Of a DNA stretch of 64,000 nt, positions 45,291 to 57,439 are shown piece by piece (within the stretch, counting starts at the first letter, position 1; the number at the start of each line of letters is the position of its first letter). Origin of the DNA: Macrocystis pyrifera (taxonomy: Eukaryota; Sar; Phaeophyceae; Laminariales; Laminariaceae). The position numbers and the translations under genes were made by a program. Location of the stretch: positions 434,001-498,000 of the forward strand of contig JASSKH010000012.1 in NCBI GenBank assembly GCA_031763025.1, in the 5' to 3' direction. The notes beneath the pieces are model-generated. The model was not told where the DNA came from, searched no databases, and saw nothing but the letters and a program-made list of their open reading frames with translations.

Positions 45291-45639
45291 TATTTTTTAT
45301 GGCTTTTTGTAGTGTTGTTTGTTGTCGTCCGCATGCTTGAGCTTATTGGCCAACGATAGTAACATCAACGCCGAAACTGTTGCGGAGCGGCCCAGGGGAA
45401 AATTATATACTAGCATACTACTGCAGTATACAGCAAATAGTTACGTACATAAAATATTAATAATAATAGTACTGCCAGCTATCGGTATAGTGTTGAGTAT
45501 TGCCTTCCATCATGCGTATTGTTGCAGTGTAAACAAAGTAGTCATCCATCGAGCCGAGTACGTGCATTAAACAGCAGGTTGCTTCATCTGCAGCACACGC
45601 TCCGATCAGACTGTCGGTAGATTATAGTAGTGTTGTGCT

Positions 45640-46200
45640 CGTTCAGGTTTTGACTGCAAAACGGTGGTACTTAGGTTTCGAGTGGAGCAATGAGGAAGCC
45701 GCCGTCGTGCCGTAAACTATTAGTGTACGCATTCTGAGAGAGTTCCCCTGCAGTATATATATATTGGTCGCGTCAGATACTTGCAGCGGATCGCAGATCC
45801 AACCTTGCCTCACGTGCCGACCAGACAGAAGCTTTCATTTGTGATGGGGTAAGCGTTGAGGGTTGAGTTTGGCAGCAGCAGCAGCAGCAGCGGTAGTGTA
45901 GCGTTGTCGATTAGGCAGAGGCTTTCCTTTGTGATGGTGTACGCGTCCATTTAGATTATGTCAGATTTTTATTTGGCAAGAACGGTGGAACTTATGTTTG
46001 GAGTGGACCAATGAGGAAGCGGCAGTGGTGCCGTCGTATTGAAATAATATGTGTTGGCATTCTGGGCGTTCCTCTGCAGTCTATACGATAGATCGATCGC
46101 ACCAAGTACTTGCCACAGGTCCAACCTTACCTGCATCTCACGTGCCGGCCAGACAGAGGCTTTCATTGCGATGATGTACGCGTTCAGTGCAAGGTATGGC
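45640..46200 (+). repeat. Direct duplication of about 220-bp units, period about 320 bp
   Basis: The blocks ACGGTGG, GAGTGGASCAATGAGGAAGC, TGCCGTCGT, CCTCTGCAGTMTATA and CACGTGCCGRCCAGACAGA appear in the same order at 45660-45835 and 45983-46157. A partial third copy (GCAGAGGCTTTCCTTTGTGA, 45915) and a CAG microsatellite lie between. Non-coding. Confidence 0.75.
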
Positions 46201-47364
46201 AGCACGGTGGTGTTGCTTCTCGTGAGCGGACGTCGCAAGCATACTATAGCATAAACAAATCATAAGGAGAACGTCAACAACAACGTCGAGGAAGCTGGCG
46301 GTCACGGCGAGCGTCATGACTAATAAGATAATAATGCCTACTCTCCATCAATTTTTATTATTCTTCTCCATAAACCCCTTGGCAGTACAATCAGTTTGCG
46401 GTCGTCTTATATTTACCTACATTACGGGCATGCGCGAAGCCGCCGGCGGGCGTCAGCCGGCCGCGGCGGAGCCCCCCTCGTACGTATTATATTTAATCGA
46501 CTTTCTTTGTTCAGGGATAAGTCAAGATGTGGTACGTCGAACCATAGGTATAGCCGTAACAAATGAGCTGAGATGCCGGAGTAGCATGCTGAAATTTTCA
46601 TGAAAAATATCAAGGGAATTCACAGGGCCGAAGGCCCAGTGTGGACGGGATGGTCAAGTTTCGCTTGCCGCAGGCGGGGAAATGTTTGCCCCCCGTTGTT
46701 ATGGGAATGGGAGGCCCTTTGTCATTATTTGCCCCGTGTTATGGGAATGGGAAATGCCCACTTGTTTTGTGCTTGGGATGGGAATAAGACGGGAAGCTGG
46801 GGTATATTCCATCGATGAGAAGGGATGGGAGTCAAGCGTGACGCCGACGGTATGGGATGGGACTGTTAATAGCCTGTCCTTGCAAGAGAGACGGGAAATA
46901 GTGCAGAAATGTGGGGAAGACTATGGGAGAACAACGGGAAGCGACAATGGGAATATACGGAACATGCTCAACGAAACACGGCAGGCACATGCTCCAAAAT
47001 CAGAAGCCGAGTCACATATACATACAACAGGTAGGTTGGATTTTTTCGGAGAGATCGGATGCACTACAGCAGGCTGTGGTTTATGCCTACGAATAATAGC
47101 ATACATACGACTCAACTATTTGGCAGAAATCTAAATATCGTCCCGTCATGGAATCCAAGATTTAGAAAGCCAGTTACATCAATTGAGTTATATAATGTAG
47201 TATTCATACTCCGTTCCCTTTGCTGGATGCCAGGCTAGTATTGTGACATAAAACACGCGATCGAAAAAAAATACTTCTTGAAAAAGAAGCGTTGGGCGGA
47301 GGAGCTGGGTCGACGAGAGATTCGAACCCCCGCCGTGCCGTCAACCTTACTCAGCTTGAATATT
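46201..47364. other. No gene assigned; GGGATGGG-rich stretch
   Basis: Between 46690 and 46865 the words GGGAATGGGA and GGGATGGGA recur at least six times, giving potential G-quadruplex runs on the plus strand. A 150-codon frame (46682-47134) covers it but looks like a by-product of the repeat. GAGATTCGAACCCCC at 47311-47325 resembles a reversed tRNA B box, but the rest of a tRNA is missing. Confidence 0.4.
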
Positions 47365-47705
47365 ATTCCACAGTATGGAGACGGTATTTCGTCTGCACCA
47401 CATCGCGTCGAGTGGTCTCAGATTCGGAACGGCAAGATAGTTTCGTGTCGAGCAGGCGGTTCCGCGAGAGTGGTCGAGAAGCTTCAAAGCTGTCAATAGG
47501 GGGGTGGCGCCAGAATGAATACTCGTGCCGCTCCCGCCGCCGGCAAACAAACGAAGCCTGGTGACTCTCTGCAGGTCTAAGTGGAACCCGTGGTAGGCGT
47601 CCCCGGTGGCTTGGTAGGTGGTCCGCGTGCCTATCAAGATCAATTTCGTGGGTTTAGATATCACCGAGTGCATGCTCATATGCTCATAGGGACTTATCTT
47701 GCGTA
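47365..47705 (+). repeat. Dispersed repeat W, fullest copy
   Basis: About 340 bp. Its left two thirds match 58890-59110 in reverse complement; its right third matches 56816-56945 in reverse complement. In one frame the peptides agree between copies (SSRRFRESG with PSRRFREDG; RSRRRQTNEAW with RSRRGETNEAC), so it may derive from a coding sequence of an element. Origin unknown. Confidence 0.75.
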
Positions 47706-49034
47706 CAAAATTGAAAAGCGGAAAGTCCGAGAACGTGAGTTAGCTACATTCGATGAAAATCGACGAGCGGTGGGAATGCTGAACGCTATGCGCGATTAAA
47801 ATGAAGGCACATACCGGGGGGGAGAAGGGACGACACCTGTGACCACAGCTTGTCTAGAAGATCATCGAGGGTAAAGCCTCGTACGAGTGGGCTGGAAAGT
47901 AAAAGTCATGATGAAAAAAACAAAAACAAAAAAAACCCTAAAGAAAACCATACAAATCAGATTTTGGGGGCCACACGCTTAATAATGTTGAGTCGAGTTT
48001 GTTTGAACAGAATTTTCATGGACAAAACACCGCTCAGGGTGGGTGTTTTTTACTCGGTTCTAAGTATGCGCCTGATTTGGACCGAAACGGACCAGGAATA
48101 ACTGAGTTTGGCCACAACTCTAAGAAGACGGTCTTCTTCAACGTATTCCGAAAAACCAAGGGTGAACCCAAGACTAAAGAAAAAACATATTTATTGTTCT
48201 CAAGTCCAAACGTTTTTCAAACATATTGCCCGACGTATCATGTGTGAGGGAAATCTGACATAGCAGTGCTCCGGGTAGTTTTGTCGGGTGAGTAAACATA
48301 TATTTTGAGTAAAAAAGTAGACAAGTGGACTAGTTGCAGTGAAAAATTAATATTATTGGGCGAACTACGAGGTATGTTTGAAAATGTACGTTGTAAGGGA
48401 TGATCTCACGAAACAGCACAAGTAGCCCTTCACAGGCAGCAACTTTGCCTTGACATGCCTTACTGACAATACAATAAGACTAGAATACCTGGTAGTTTTT
48501 AATGGGGAACACTCGGCCCGACCACCCTTGAAAGCGCACGTTTTGCGTTGCTTGACACGTCTCCTGATAGCTTTGGTTGTAAGAGCCTATTTATCTTGTT
48601 TACAATGAATATCATTTTTCACCAGGCTTTGATTCAATACCCTCTTTGCCGTATGAGGGATACTATCCACGTATTCGTGAAAAAAAAAAATCTTTGGTAT
48701 TCAGATTCACTGTTCAAGACGCTCTATTGCAATAGACATCGCAGAAATCCCTCCAAACGTAGGGTAATTTTGTATTCGAACTTATTCGCAAAAGATAAAT
48801 GCGACATAACACATCGTTTTTTCTGAAATCATCGATTTTTTTCTAAAATACAAGAAACCTATAGCCTACAGTCTACACGTAGTTGGTTTATCACCGATAT
48901 CGAACAAGTACATTGAGGAAAACGTGAAATTGGTTGAGCGATAGCACGCTCGCTCGTAGTCAGTCGCGAAGGCGGCATGCGCTACACAAACTATGCACAA
49001 ATAGCGTACTAAAACACCGTTCGCTCAAGACTAT
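47706..49034. other. No gene assigned
   Basis: AT-rich sequence with A-runs (47.90-47.95 kb). Several frames of 80-92 codons show no motif. Confidence 0.4.
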
Positions 49035-52000
49035 TTAAATCGACTGTAAGCAAAGTGCACGGTAAGCCCGGCAATGCCGCGTATATCGTCGTCCTGTGGG
49101 AAAAAATCGATGTCTAGCGCGCTTGGAATGCAATGGCAGCTCAGGCTTCGCGACAGCAGCTTTTTTTTCTCTCCGCGACCACTGAGGGGTGCGACGGTAT
49201 TTGTCAGTAATGGCACCCACCATCCCACTGTCGTGGCAAGCATGGGCCCATCGTCCACGACTCACTTCGTGCCAAGAACGCCATGTACGCCCCGTAGTCC
49301 CCCAAGGTGTAGTCTGCATCGCACTCCGAGGATGAGTTAAAGCCCAGCACGTCGGGGGCGTCGGAGAAGTCAAAGTGACGTGGGCCAGAAACTCCTTCGC
49401 CGAATATCCCAGGCGCCAATATGGGGTCTTTTGGTGGCAAGGTTACCTGGTGGATGAGGTTTCAAAGGTCGGAGGCTGTCAAGTGCGGGGTAGAAAGGGC
49501 TGTCTAGCGCAGCCGGAGCGTGGGGTTGGGAGTTGAGGAAAGGGTCTCGGTCAGGATTATCGACATCCTTTGACCAGTAAACGTGAACAACTGAAGCACC
49601 CCCAACCATATACCAACTCTGACGACAAATTTAGGGGTGCTTCAATTCCAATACCCTCTGCGGAGGCCGGTTGTAACTGTCTCTTCTCACAATGAACATA
49701 GATCATTCACGATCATGAGTGTCGATAGAATAATCTGCGACGACAGCTTGCATCCAGACCTGCATTTGTATGTAAATCTTATGTCCAACGAGAGTTCCGC
49801 AATATTTGGTTGACGCGATTTCCACCTTTACTTGAGTTGCTATTGTTGTCGGAAGTCCAGGTCGATGTAACGAATTTTATCGAACCCCATATCCTAATTA
49901 TCTGGACATGGCAACCCTAGCCTCTTACTTGCTCTATTACGCGCGGAGTTGGCGCTGGGTGCGTTTACCATCCTGGGAAACATATTTTATCGGCATTCCT
50001 TCCGCGGATACATCGACATGGGTGCTCGTGACCAACTGTGAACACCGCGATGTAGGGAGACCGTAGTCGCTTAAACTTGAGAGGTCCAAGGATTTAAGTT
50101 TCGCGCGGCTGTCCCATTGCAAAGAACATCCCGCAACGATCTCCCCACGGGACATGTCTCTCGCGGCATACCACACGTGGCAATCTATGGTTCGTGATGC
50201 GTAAAATCGATTAGTTACTTCTGGTAATGTTGCACGACATCGTGCGTGAAAAATATTGGTTTCAACTTTACTGAACGAAAACGTGGACTACTTGCCCTTC
50301 ATGGTCTCACCAACTTTGCCTTGCAGCAGTAGCCCAGGGACAGGAACCGTGATGCAATCGTGAAGTGGTTGCCAAGTCGTCCTGTTTCGGGTCAGCCACC
50401 GTGGCAAGCAATTTCGTCATTACACACTCTTAATAGCGGCACTCAGCAAGGCATTGCAGGGCAGGGCGAGTATTGCCTTTATCCCGCTTGTATCACATAC
50501 CTACCTCACAACGATGTTGCTGTTTTACACTGGTACTCATTAATTATCCATCCGGAGAGATCTTCGAGTAGGAATCCTCGTGTTCCTGATTTTGTCTGTT
50601 TCCTGCGCGGTTCGATTTCGAACTTCAGATTTGTATTTTGCGATCTCAAAAATGAATAACCCTGCTTGTGCAGTTCAAAATGTGCAAACGCCAACCGCAG
50701 TTGTTTGTGTTATGAATCCGATGACCGAAGTCGTCAGGTTTTGGGTCAAACTCCGACGGCTTGGGTGATCAGCTTTTCAGAACGAAAAAAGGCATGCTGT
50801 CCATATTCAAGATGGTATCCAAGACAGCAAACAGCAGCAGAGCGAACGATGAGTTGGATGGTGACACAACTGTATAGCGACGTTGCTTCGCGGCCGACAC
50901 GCGGCCGGCGGACGGCGCGTCCCTTCGTGACCAGCCTACCATCGGCTGGCGCGGGCTCGGGCCTAGAGACCAAGAGAAGTGCACTCGGCGCTCACCACTT
51001 CGTGGATACGTACTTGTAAACTACACCGCTCTACAGCAGCAGCAGTACCAGCACCAGCACCAGCACCAGCAGCAGTCAGTCACATTGTGAAATACAAAAT
51101 ATCAAGACAACCTGACTCTAGCGCACTCGCCACGTCTCTTAGCTGCCAGACCAGTGGCAGTCAGCCTTGGCTCGGACGCTTGAGTGCGCAAGGTAGCACA
51201 CACAGCGCATCTCTTCGTGGCGTCAGACAACAACAATAACAGTTGGTCTCGGCTTTTGCTCGGACCTCTGCTGGCACAAAAAAAAACTGATTTTTCCGCA
51301 TAGGAATATTGTTTCGGTTTGCCAAGTTCACATATGAAAATGCGATCGGGCCAGCATCTGAAGCTTGAAAATTGAACCGCATGGGAAACGATCTGAGCGT
51401 ACATCTTTCACCATGTTATGGTCTGAAGCATTAATGACATGTGTGCATAATTTTGCGGTGTCGAGGAGCGAGCTTGTCTCGACTGCACCGTCCATCCTAG
51501 AGGAAGGTAGAGGTGGTTGGCACAACTATACAACAAACATAGTGCCTCTCGAAAACATACCCAAGCTTTTTCGATGGGTCAAATTTGATTAGCCAATTTA
51601 GAGGTGAGGCGTATGTGGCAGGAGGGTGATTAAAATTTGCTGGGGGAGATCGACGAGGCTTTAAGGCAACGGCCAAAGCGGAAAACAGACAACCCTGCGC
51701 GATCTTGCGTAGCCTTGTTTTCGTTCTGGAGAGGGCGATTTTGTTGGAAGTGAACGGTCATGTATTTTGAAGCAATCATCTAATATGAGACACCTACCGT
51801 GCAAGGACCAGCTCACCAGAAAATAAGTTTGTGACGTTGACCGTGGTCCCTGGAATAGATGGGTCTTGACCCTTGGCTAAGGCTTCCTCCTCGTACTCGA
51901 CGGCGTACGGGCACAACCCTCTATCGCTGTCGGATGTCCTGCTGTCGATTTCCTGAAGATCTACCAAGCACGACAAACGAGCGGCATGCTGCTACGCGTT

Positions 52001-52971
52001 GATCAAGTATCTTACTTGAGTGGCTTTTCATTGATAGCATTGCGGAGCCTACGGTAGGTTTCGTTGTACCCTGATGAGTGTGTTCGTCCTAATATAATTT
52101 TCAGATAATACATCCTGCGAGTGCAGCATACCGATTGAATCATCGAATAACAAACCCGCTCTACATAACAACAGCACACTACAAGTGAACTTGACAACAA
52201 ATACAGCTGTCCCAAGCTTGCCGTTGGCTTAACGTCAGCCGGCACACGTAAGCTAAACATGCGATGGTCTTCTTAATGCGCGTCAAGCAAGGAATGCAGT
52301 AGCTGCGGTTTGCGAAGCCTCGGGTGTCTAGCACTGTGTAGCTCGTAACTCGTAGAAAACAAGGCGGAAACTAGGCAGACGAAAACGCCGTGATGTATTA
52401 CTTGCCAGGAGGAGACCAACTTTTTTTCTCGCTTTTAAGTGCTGCCATGGACTTCCGCGATGCCTACCGGAGTGGAATCTATCTCGCGTACATAGACGTC
52501 TAGGTCACGTATGCATTATGTTAAACATCGGAACCGGAAGGCGTTCTACTGTATTATCCAACTGACTGTAGGCTCTAGGGACGCATAGCTCTACTGGGGC
52601 GGAATAAATCGTTGCAGGCAACACGCACCGCACATAAGTGCAGCACGTGCATGCGCCATATAGCCTCGGTAGGTGTCTGGATAAAGATCTGTGCAACTAT
52701 AAGCAATGAAATATGAAATTCCGTAACTTTACATAGCCAGTCGTTGTCTTGGCTCTCTCCTGGCCTTGCTCCGACTTCGGTGCCACCCCTGTTTACACCC
52801 GGCGTGCACCCACGCCACAACCCCGAGTTGCTTGAGTATGTGTGCTTTATTAATCCGGCCCATACCTCTTGCGATCCGCCCTGGTGTGCCATGCGCCAAC
52901 GTCCAAGTTGACGATGTGTGCCCAACCGCCAGCACCACGGCAACCCACACAACATTCTTTCTTGCCGACAT
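49035..52971 (-). CDS. Secreted protein of unknown family, seven exons, 310 residues
   Basis: Proposed exons are 52971-52866, 52070-52016, 51938-51798, 50270-49969, 49590-49447, 49391-49266 and 49093-49035 (TAA). The sum is 933 bp and every junction keeps one frame. Donors include AGAG/GTATGG, TCAA/GTAAGA, CACG/GTAGGT, GATG/GTAAAC, CCAG/GTAACC and CGAA/GTGAGT. The N-terminus MSARKNVVWVAVVLAVGHTS is a typical signal peptide. Asn38, Asn88 and Asn268 are N-glycosylation sequons, and eight Cys are scattered. Characteristic segments: RGLCPYAVEYEEEALAKGQD, RFYASRTIDCHVWYAARDMS, VHVYWSKDVDNPDRDPFLNS and GDYGAYMAFLARR; the tail is Arg-rich. Weak points are the 77-bp and 55-bp introns. The 1527-bp intron holds a family A repeat. 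I recognise no family. Confidence 0.65.
50585..51360 (+). repeat. Dispersed repeat A, copy 1 (inside an intron)
   Basis: The blocks TTCAGATTTGTATTTT, AAAAATGAA, TATAGCGACGTTGCTTCG, GGGCTCGGGCCTAGAGACCA, CACTCGGCGCTCACC, GTGGATACGTACT and GTTTCGGTTTGCCAAGTTCA recur in order at 57440-58235 and 60060-60600. The unit is about 550-800 bp, non-coding, with CAG microsatellites and no clear terminal repeats. All three copies share orientation. It could be a SINE-, TRIM- or MITE-like element. Confidence 0.75.
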
Positions 52972-53814
52972 CCTGATCACAAACGGTCGAATCTGTAAGT
53001 ACGCGGGTTTTCCATGCCTACGGTGGTCGTTATACCCCATAACAAGGGGAGTGTGGCTCTGTGCACACTGAAGTGGCCTAAAACAGCGCTACCGTCGCTT
53101 ACCTCGTCGTACAAAGAACAAATAAACACAAATATTTCGACAACTAGATAGATAGTGTGCTCGATCTGTCGACGGACGAACCCATGGAGTCGCTCAGCCC
53201 AACGGCGAACTCCTTTCACAATGCGACATACCAGTTTACCGGTATTTTATTAAACAGCAACGAGAGATGATTACAAACTGAGTATTCATGGTTTGTTGTA
53301 AACACGATGCATCGAGTTTTATTCTTGTTACGTGGCGTGTTTCCTATCCACGGGCCCAAAATTGTCTGCGAGCAGGTTTTGTTTCTCACCGGTTAAAACA
53401 GAATATGTCACCTCAAAGTACATGTCGTACGCGGAAATTGAGCCGCTCGTAGTTATTTGGAATTACGAGAAGGCAGATAACTCTTGTCTCTCGATTGTAC
53501 GCCTTCAGTATTACTGGCTTTTGTGCATGCCCCCGTTCGGCGTTCTCACCCGTGACCGTGTGTGTGACTTGCTCCTATTTGGTGGGCATATATTCTGACT
53601 ACTGGTGCACTTGGTTCATTTTTACGTGAAACATATTCGCCCGAGGTCGCATTACAAACTGGGAGGTAAGACGTTGAGGTTGGCAGCCAGGTCGGCAATT
53701 TTTATACGTCACGGGACAGCTTACGCGGACTTTAATTGCGCGCCGCGCAATGTATGTAAAACCCCTGTTGGGGCAGATACTGGAGCAATGTATAGACATT
53801 CCCATTGACTAGAG
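52972..53814. other. No gene seen upstream of the secreted-protein gene
   Basis: Contains the presumed promoter side of the minus-strand gene; no obvious core element. The 88-codon plus frame 53332-53598 has no recognised content. Confidence 0.35.
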
Positions 53815-54240
53815 CCAACGTTTATGAGAATCCTCGGCAGATATCGATCGACAAAACTAACGACACCGTCATGAAATCTCAACGGAATGCGCTGGTTAAG
53901 GTCTCCGACCCAGCCTAGTGTCACTAGTATCACAGTTCTCACACCTCGGTCGGTGATATGTGGCGTGGGTGGGCCAGGCGTCTACTAAAAACGTATTTGG
54001 CAGCTGGTGTGTAGAAAACAGACCACAAAAACGCTCGATTCCTCACCGCTGGCACGAAACAGAAGTTTTTGAAAGCTCTGACGAAGAGCATAGGACGCCG
54101 CGGCCAACCTCTCGCCCCCTAGACGACGTATTCCAATTATACCTCCCAGGCCATTATTTACACTCATTGGCCTTGCCCGGTACCAAGCTCGTTGACCGTG
54201 GGTGGATTATATGTCGAGATCGAAGGTCAATCGTCGCGTG
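53815..54240 (+). repeat. Dispersed repeat Y, uninterrupted copy
   Basis: The segments ATATCGATCGACAAAACTAA, GTCATGAAATCTCAACGGA, GGGCCAGGCGTCTACTAAAA, CAGCTGGTGTGTAGAAAACA and CTCTCGCCCCCTAGA are found in reverse complement at 59770-59577 and 58696-58430. This copy has no insertion between them and serves as the reference for the nested one. Confidence 0.75.
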
Positions 54241-54481
54241 ACTGCGGGTGTGCGAGCTGCGAGCTGTGTCTTTCTTCTTCTAGTTTGTGTGCGGCGTGAT
54301 TTCACGTGGTTCCCGTGGTTCCCGTTAATACAGCGATTTTTTTGGAAGATGGCTCCCGTCGTTCGCGTTATTTCAGCCATTTGATTGGAAGATAGCTGGC
54401 GTCAACTGCCCCGTGTTATTTTAGACCTGCCTAGGCTGTTCTGGTATTTCGGTCCCTGTTGAGATCAAGGTACGGGCGAAG

Positions 54482-54533
54482 ACCCAACCCAACCCCTGAC
54501 TCTAACCCTAACCGTAACCCTAACCCCGACCCC
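54482..54533. repeat. Degenerate interstitial telomeric tract
   Basis: The sequence is built of CTAACCCTAACC, GTAACCCTAACCCC and flanking CCCAACCC/CCCGACCC variants, about eight six-base units of the CCCTAA type. TTAGGG is the telomere repeat of many stramenopiles. Internal position and sequence decay indicate an old interstitial site, not a chromosome end. Confidence 0.7.
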
Positions 54534-54539
54534 AAACTG

Positions 54540-55397
54540 CAGCCAAACCGGGCCAAAACTGGCCATAAGTGCGACTGCGCTATGTTTGCATCGAACCAGT
54601 AAAATTCTCAATTGCGGACGACAATTTCGAAGTGCAGACCGCGCCACGCGATTTTCAATTCAAAAACACCCTTAAAGATCCTTCCTCCCAGATTGCAAAA
54701 CCTACTCTGTCGTCCTTTTGCCCCAACATTTTCAAGGTCAGTCACGGTGCCATGACGTGCCGCGTAGAACGTTACGCAGAACAGGTCGACAAATAATCCA
54801 ATATAACGTTGCAAATACGGAGCAAAGACCTTTAGGATCAGAATGCGCTATTCGCAAACCTGCCCACAGAAAACACGAACATCACCTCCTGCGCTATTTG
54901 ATCACCCTCTGCAATTTTGCAGGTGTGTGCATACTGTGTTTTTCATATATCAAGAGCAGAAGAGGCCAAGAATAAGTACGATAGCGAGACTCATCAACAA
55001 ACACGTACGTACTCATGTACTGGTATACGTCAAGATCTGCTGCAAATTTTATAGGGAGTATTTCGAACACTTTTTAGTGTCTTGAGTGCCTGTAACGTTT
55101 GACCTGCTATAAAACAACTGCCGATTATCTTGTGTACCCCGACCCTCACGTGTCGATCTGCTTTTTCAGTGCACGACATGGTACGGGCGACATCAAATGG
55201 AAGTCGAGCCTGCTCTTAAGTATTTTATCTTCTCGTTGACCCTGGTAGCATCCAGGGGAGTCATCAGCCAGTCGTCAATCGCGGGGGGGAATAAAGGAAA
55301 ACGCGCGGACGGTTCACGTAGCTTGCAAAGTTGAGTATTGACCGATCTGCCGACCGGTTGATTGAACTGGCAGCTGATTGACGTGCTGTTCTTATAG
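54540..55397. other. No gene assigned; candidate upstream exon region
   Basis: The plus frame near 54600-54735 (FSIADDNFEVQTAPRDFQF) ends at AAG/GTCAGT and could be an exon, but its phase does not fit the exon at 55398. An antisense frame of 68 codons overlaps. Confidence 0.3.
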
Positions 55398-56686
55398 TTT
55401 TTTTCAATAAAATACGGCCCGAATACGTTCGACGGCTTGCAAGGGAGGAGCGAGCGGCAAAAAGCATGCGAAACGGCCAAGACCAGCCCCCAGCCACCGT
55501 TGAAGCGAAGTACGAATATCATCTCTGCGTGCGGAAGCAATATGAAGTGAGTGGTGATACGTCTGTTGTTGAGTGTTTCTTTGTTTCTCGGTTTCATGTA
55601 GTTGAATGCTGTTATACTGTAGTCTCCTTGGGTTGTAGTTATTGGTAGTAGTGATATTTTGCAGTTATTACGGGCTACCGTTGTTGTTCGTATTGTACTA
55701 GTTTGTGCGCTTGTGGCGATAGCCCGTCGCCTCAACTCGACATCGACAGAACAGCCGCAGTCCTAAAACAAACATTGAACATCGACAAAACAGCCGTAGT
55801 CCTCACATAGTCAACTGATGTACCACACAACAACCTAACACATACAGGTAAGGGTCGCTCCTAACAAACCTAAAAAAACATGATTCGTAACTTTTTGGCA
55901 TGCCGAAACATCACGATCCGTGACATTTCAGTTCTAACGAAAAAAGCCGAAAAACGTCGCGTTTCGTGATATTTTCAATTAGTAAAACTTCCGATATTTC
56001 AAACCCAACAATTGTTGGGGGTGGAGCCAACTCTCGAGAGTGGGGCACGGCCACGCCGGGCTGGGCCGTCCACACCTGGCCCAGCCCGTGATATTTTCGA
56101 ATCACGGGCCGAAGCCTGACCCAGCCTGCGAGATTCCGAGTTCACCGATCGTCGGCATAGCTCGGGTAACGAGATTGCATCTCGCAGGCCGTCTGCCCGG
56201 CCTGGCCTGTGACATCCTCAGGTCATTATCGCGTTTGTCTTCCAGCAGTGGCTCCTCCTCCTCGAAATTTCGAGGCCACAACCTCCTCGTTAGCCCGCGC
56301 CCAGCGGTGTCTTTGGGTAGCCGCCCGTTGTCCACAAGCGACGTACCAAGCAGAGTCTGCCATGCCCCTATACCGACCTTCGGATACCGTTGGTGCGCGT
56401 GGGTTGCGTAATGCCTTGATCAGGCGTATTATGAGACACGGCAAATGTCGCGAATCGTGATTTTGTTTTTTGTAGGGGAAAGCTAAAAAAATTGGCGTCA
56501 TGAATCGTGATTTCTTTTGTCGTGATTCACGACAACGAATCGTGATTTTTTTTGTTCGTTAGGCGTGGCCCTAATTCCTACGTGCTGAATCAAGAGCGTT
56601 TTCAGGCCTCCGACTGTTGGGCCGCGACCGACGGAACCATATACGAGGGAATACTTTCCAAAGTTTGCTTGATCTCCGGATTTTAA
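55398..56686 (+). CDS. Putative spliced gene, last two exons, unknown function
   Basis: Exon 55398-55546 follows the acceptor TTCTTATAG and ends TATGAA/GTGAGT. It encodes NKIRPEYVRRLAREERAAKS, then a middle part and KYEYHLCVRKQYE, basic and helix-prone. Exon 56606-56686 follows GCGTTTTCAG and encodes ASDCWAATDGTIYEGILSKV and CLISGF before TAA; it joins in phase 0. The 1059-bp intron contains the second Harbinger-like MITE (55852-56571). The first exon starts with two bases of a split codon, so more exons lie upstream. A 180-codon antisense frame (55193-55735) overlaps but has no splice support. No family recognised. Confidence 0.45.
55852..56571 (-). mobile_element. PIF/Harbinger-like MITE, copy 2
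   Basis: A 720-bp element, reverse complement of 17472-18189 along its full length. Ends are GGGTCGCTCCTAACAAA and TTCGTTAGGCGTGGCCC; the flanks are TAA at 55849-55851 and 56572-56574. Palindromes of the TCACGAWTCGTGA type lie near both ends. It sits in the proposed intron 55547-56605. No transposase is encoded. Confidence 0.88.
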
Positions 56687-57303
56687 AGTCTGTGCTCTCG
56701 AGATCGAAACGTTTAGCGCCGGTAGGCAAGCACGGAATAAAGCGTGGTGGGGCTGCAACCCGCCTACAGAGTGGGCCGTATATCCTTCTCATCGTGTGAG
56801 AAACAAAATTAATATATTTTAAACGGAAGAAAAAGTCCATACGAGCATGCACGCACTCTCGGTGAGACTGGAAACCACGAAATTGATCTTTGATAGGCAC
56901 GCGGACGACCTACCAAACCACCAGGGACGCCGATTATAAATATTTGAACTATGCATGGGTACTACTACTGCAGATTATTGCCATGCGCACTGCTGTTGCA
57001 GCCTGTTGCACCGCCTATACACACATATATATATAACTTTAGTTAGCGAAATAATGTACCTGGTAAGGAAGTGCTAAAGCCACAAAGTGGCACGATAGAT
57101 CATACCTGGTATTATACCTGTACCATGTACAGCAGCAGAGCAGTAGAATTTTTTATTTCGCGCAGCTTTAAAAAGAAGAGACAAAAATAAAAAGCAGTAT
57201 TCGTATACCGTATACCCGTGGCATACACGGTACGCTGTTTCGTGGTATGCGGTTTGATTTCGAGCTTCAGTTTGTACCATGGTATATTTTAATACAAATA
57301 AAA
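56687..57303. other. No gene; includes W repeat fragment
   Basis: Positions 56816-56945 match the right third of repeat W (47.6 kb) in reverse complement. The remainder is AT-rich, with TATATATA near 57030. Confidence 0.5.
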
Positions 57304-57365
57304 AAAGTTGAGAATCAATTATTTAATCAGTCGAACTCGCAGCTGACGTATTTCAAAATTTATAA
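57304..57365 (-). repeat. Dispersed repeat K (reverse copy)
   Basis: AATCAATTATTTAATCAGTC, GAACTCGCAGCTGACGTATT and TCAAAATTTATAAA are the reverse complement of the 44.8-kb copy. Confidence 0.75.
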
Positions 57366-57439
57366 AATAAAACAAATAAAAAATGAAAGCATTTACTTAT
57401 GATGGAGTCCCAAAATGCGAAATGTGACCGGATTTTTTT

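Noticed and set aside
46682..47134. 150-codon frame over the GGGATGGG region
   Set aside because: Its first part simply translates the repeat and no domain follows.
47281..47360. tRNA-like B box on the minus strand (GGTTCGAATCTC)
   Set aside because: A T-arm could form with G-U pairs, but no matching acceptor strand, D-arm or A box is found at the right distance.
55193..55735. 180-codon open frame on the minus strand
   Set aside because: No recognisable content; the plus-strand exon 55398-55546 inside it has better splice signals and composition.
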